A stretch of 64,000 nt of DNA from assembly GCA_965197565.1 (NCBI GenBank), contig CBDANK010000004.1, positions 1,426,001-1,490,000 on the forward strand, read 5' to 3'. The DNA comes from G963667675 sp965197565. Its GTDB lineage: Bacteria; Chloroflexota; Dehalococcoidia; Lucifugimonadales; UBA3495. Shown here one piece after another: positions 62,421 to 64,000 of the stretch. A program made the position numbers and the translations under genes. The notes beneath the pieces were generated by a model that was given only the letters and a program-made list of their open reading frames with translations, made no database searches and had not been told where the DNA came from. How positions within the stretch are numbered: position 1 is the first letter of the stretch; every line of letters starts with the position of its first letter.

Positions 62421-62906
62421 TTATTCGGCGCAGGGATCGGGACGGATTCCTACCAGCTTCCAGAGTTGAATAGGAACACCCTTGATCTGGCGAGGTATCT
62501 GTTCCCATCCGGGCAGCAAATACTGCGGCTCCTCCCTAACACCGTAGACTTGACAATCGACATAAATGACAATGCCGACCGGTCCCGTTAAGAACCCGTC
62601 CTCATCATACGTGCGTTTTATGCGGATGGAGGAGGCTCCAGGTTGCCGCCCGAATAGGTAGTCATATTCGAGAGCTACCGCCACGGCGCGTTCTGTCTGC
62701 TCTTTCCACTTGGGGTTGGCCTTCTTATACTCATCAGGCAGAGAGGGCACGCTGATTGGCAACGTTCGATACTGAGTGGGGCTCTCCAAAACGTCGAACC
62801 CAGGCGTGGGGGTCTCCTGCCCGCCGCAGGATGCTGCCACGAGGCCCAGACACAGGGCGACTATGGCGCAGATCAAGATTGGCAGAGGACTGAACCATGA
62901 AACCAT
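62421..62906 (-). CDS. Lipoprotein, paralogue 2 of a tandem pair
   Basis: 161 residues from ATG 62906, with AAGGAG eight bases upstream; the frame extends to 62951. The signal peptide ends LCLGLVAASC. The mature part is clearly homologous to the neighbour (YKKANPKWKEQTERAVAVAL, YLFGRQPGASSIRI, IVIYVDCQVYGVREEP, IPRQIKGVPIQLWKL) but shorter before the conserved block. It is probably the first gene of the operon. Confidence 0.75.
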   Translation of the reverse strand: MVSWFSPLPILICAIVALCLGLVAASCGGQETPTPGFDVLESPTQYRTLPISVPSLPDEYKKANPKWKEQTERAVAVALEYDYLFGRQPGASSIRIKRTYDEDGFLTGPVGIVIYVDCQVYGVREEPQYLLPGWEQIPRQIKGVPIQLWKLVGIRPDPCAE

Positions 62907-63077
62907 GACTTTTCTCCTTAGGTAGGAGTTGGGATGTCCATTTCTACTCACCTCCTTTGGATTTTAGACCAAGGTCACGTTGGGGACGTAAGTCTCTAAT
63001 AGAACGTATATTCTGTTTATCATAGCGTCACGCGGCATTGCCAAGGGGTGTCTGTCAGCAAGTGAAAGGAGTACAGC
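62907..63077. promoter_or_regulatory. Divergent promoter region, copy of the motif at 62294
   Basis: Holds TAGAACGTATATTCTG (63000-63015), the counterpart of the near-palindrome in the next gap, with the same flanking text (CCTCCTTTGGATTTTAGAC; GCCAAGGGG...GTCAGCAAGTGA). It separates the lipoprotein gene from the divergent SDR gene. Confidence 0.4.
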
Positions 63078-63863
63078 ATGAGACTCGCGGACAAGGTGGC
63101 CATTGTAACCGGGTCCACCTTCGGGATTGGTAAGGAGACCGCCCTTCTCTTCGCCAAGGAGGGGGCTAAAGTAGTAGTGTCGGGCCGCACCGAGGACGCA
63201 GGTCAAAGGGTAGCCCAGGAGATTAACGCCTCCGGAGGCAAAGCCTCCTTCATTCGGGCTGACGTCTCGAAAGCCCATGAGGTAAAGAACCTGGTTGAAG
63301 AAACGGTGAATATCTACGGTAAGCTGGACGTGCTCTTCAATAACGCCGGCGCCAGCAGTCAAAGCAAGGTGGCTGACGAGTCCGAGGAGACGTGGGACAG
63401 AGTAATTGACATCAACCTAAAGGGCGTCTTTCTGGGTATCAAGTACGCGGTCCCTGAAATGATCAAAAATGGCGGGGGTTCGATAGTTAACAACTCCTCT
63501 ATGTGGGGTATAGCCGCTTCTCATCGCTGTTCGGGCGCATATGCCGCATCCAAGGCGGGAGTGGCAATGCTTTCAAAGCAAGCTGCTCTCCATTACGCCA
63601 TGGACCGGATTCGAGTCAACGCCATCTTGCCAGGTGATATTAAGATGGTGGGTCCCGACGTAAATGAGGAATATTTTCGGGACCCCAATGTGATCGCCAG
63701 ATACGAAGCTATGCAACCGCTGCCCAAAATGGCGACGCCCACGGACGTCGCTCATGCCGCACTCTACCTCGCTTCCGACGAATCGGCATTTGTAACCGGA
63801 GCGAACCTGGTCATCGATGGCGGAATGACCATCGCCGAGGTACTGGCAGGGCGGCGCGCCTAG
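63078..63863 (+). CDS. Short-chain dehydrogenase/reductase
   Basis: 261 residues of the classical SDR type: VTGSTFGIGKETALLFAKEGA (nucleotide-binding), NNAGASS, catalytic Ser in SIVNNSSMWG, YAASKAGVAMLSKQAALHYA (Tyr and Lys), and ALYLASDESAFVTGANLVIDGG at the end. AAAGGAG lies eight bases before the ATG. It is divergent from the lipoprotein operon; the substrate is unknown. Confidence 0.88.
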   Translation: MRLADKVAIVTGSTFGIGKETALLFAKEGAKVVVSGRTEDAGQRVAQEINASGGKASFIRADVSKAHEVKNLVEETVNIYGKLDVLFNNAGASSQSKVADESEETWDRVIDINLKGVFLGIKYAVPEMIKNGGGSIVNNSSMWGIAASHRCSGAYAASKAGVAMLSKQAALHYAMDRIRVNAILPGDIKMVGPDVNEEYFRDPNVIARYEAMQPLPKMATPTDVAHAALYLASDESAFVTGANLVIDGGMTIAEVLAGRRA

Positions 63864-63959
63864 GCCGCGGCCTGCCTTGGCGGCTCCTCGATAATATGCT
63901 TCCAAGCAGGTTAGTAGGCGTCCGATGGAAAGAACGAGAGTAGTCAAAGGAATCCACAC

Positions 63960-64000
63960 ATGTTCATCTGGCCCGGATTGAAGACTCAGACCGGCGTCCT
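63960..64000 (+). CDS. Possible gene start cut by the window end
   Basis: An ATG at 63960 with AAAGGAA about seven bases upstream opens a frame (MFIWPGLKTQTGV) that runs to the end of the window. Too short to judge. Confidence 0.25.
   Translation, partial: MFIWPGLKTQTGV

Noticed and set aside
62964..63362. 132-codon minus-strand frame
   Set aside because: Antisense to the start of the SDR gene and across its promoter; no family.

Overview
The window looks like part of a GC-rich Chloroflexota chromosome, most likely SAR202-like Dehalococcoidia. This is inferred from gene content only: three luciferase-like flavin monooxygenases, a Rieske oxygenase, dimethylglycine-dehydrogenase-like and sarcosine-oxidase-like FAD enzymes, an Old Yellow Enzyme, SMP-30 and cyclase-family hydrolases, a deazaflavin-type nitroreductase, a class D-like sortase, and a compact dnaG-rpoD pair. 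No rRNA or phylogenetic marker tree was available to me.

Layout. 1-8.4 kb is a worn accessory island: a four-helix-bundle protein, the C-terminal stub of a DNA methyltransferase, an AAA ATPase, a frameshifted RelE-like/UvrD helicase fusion, the ruins of a conjugation (VirB4/HerA-like) ATPase, and two abutting IS630-type insertion sequences. After a tRNA-Ala(GGC), 8.6-14.3 kb is a minus-strand catabolic cluster (NHL protein, SMP-30, cyclase, amidase, LLM monooxygenase). 14.4-24.3 kb holds housekeeping genes: glmU, a CBS/CorC protein, a sortase, rpoD, dnaG, a glycerophosphodiesterase and a protoglobin. 24.3-31.9 kb mixes ordinary enzymes with a cluster of MITE-like elements that have clear target-site duplications, and a divergent PEPCK-like protein. 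32-52.8 kb is metabolic: aldo/keto reductase, Rieske oxygenase, OYE, class IV aminotransferase, the pxpCBA 5-oxoprolinase operon, OadGB, SDR, an ABC substrate-binding lipoprotein, TrmH, a homocysteine methyltransferase, LLM, and FAD/GcvT dehydrogenases.

53.2-62.9 kb (minus strand) is the most unusual part. It contains two paralogous lipoproteins, then one ancestral giant protein (trypsin-like protease, PKD and FN3 domains, about 20 units of a His-Xaa-Asp triplet repeat), then a radical SAM/SPASM enzyme, a cysteine-motif protein resembling DUF483, and a SAM methyltransferase. The giant gene is now split by a tandem pair of IS630 elements. Removing them, with one TA copy kept, rejoins the two halves in frame as a 1,099-residue protein. 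The rSAM gene starts 13 nt after the repeat-protein stop and the next two genes follow within 2-3 nt. I infer a post-translational modification system in which the rSAM enzyme modifies the H-x-D repeats, loosely analogous to the known His-Xaa-Ser systems. In this genome copy it appears broken, by the IS pair and by a one-base frameshift in the rSAM gene.
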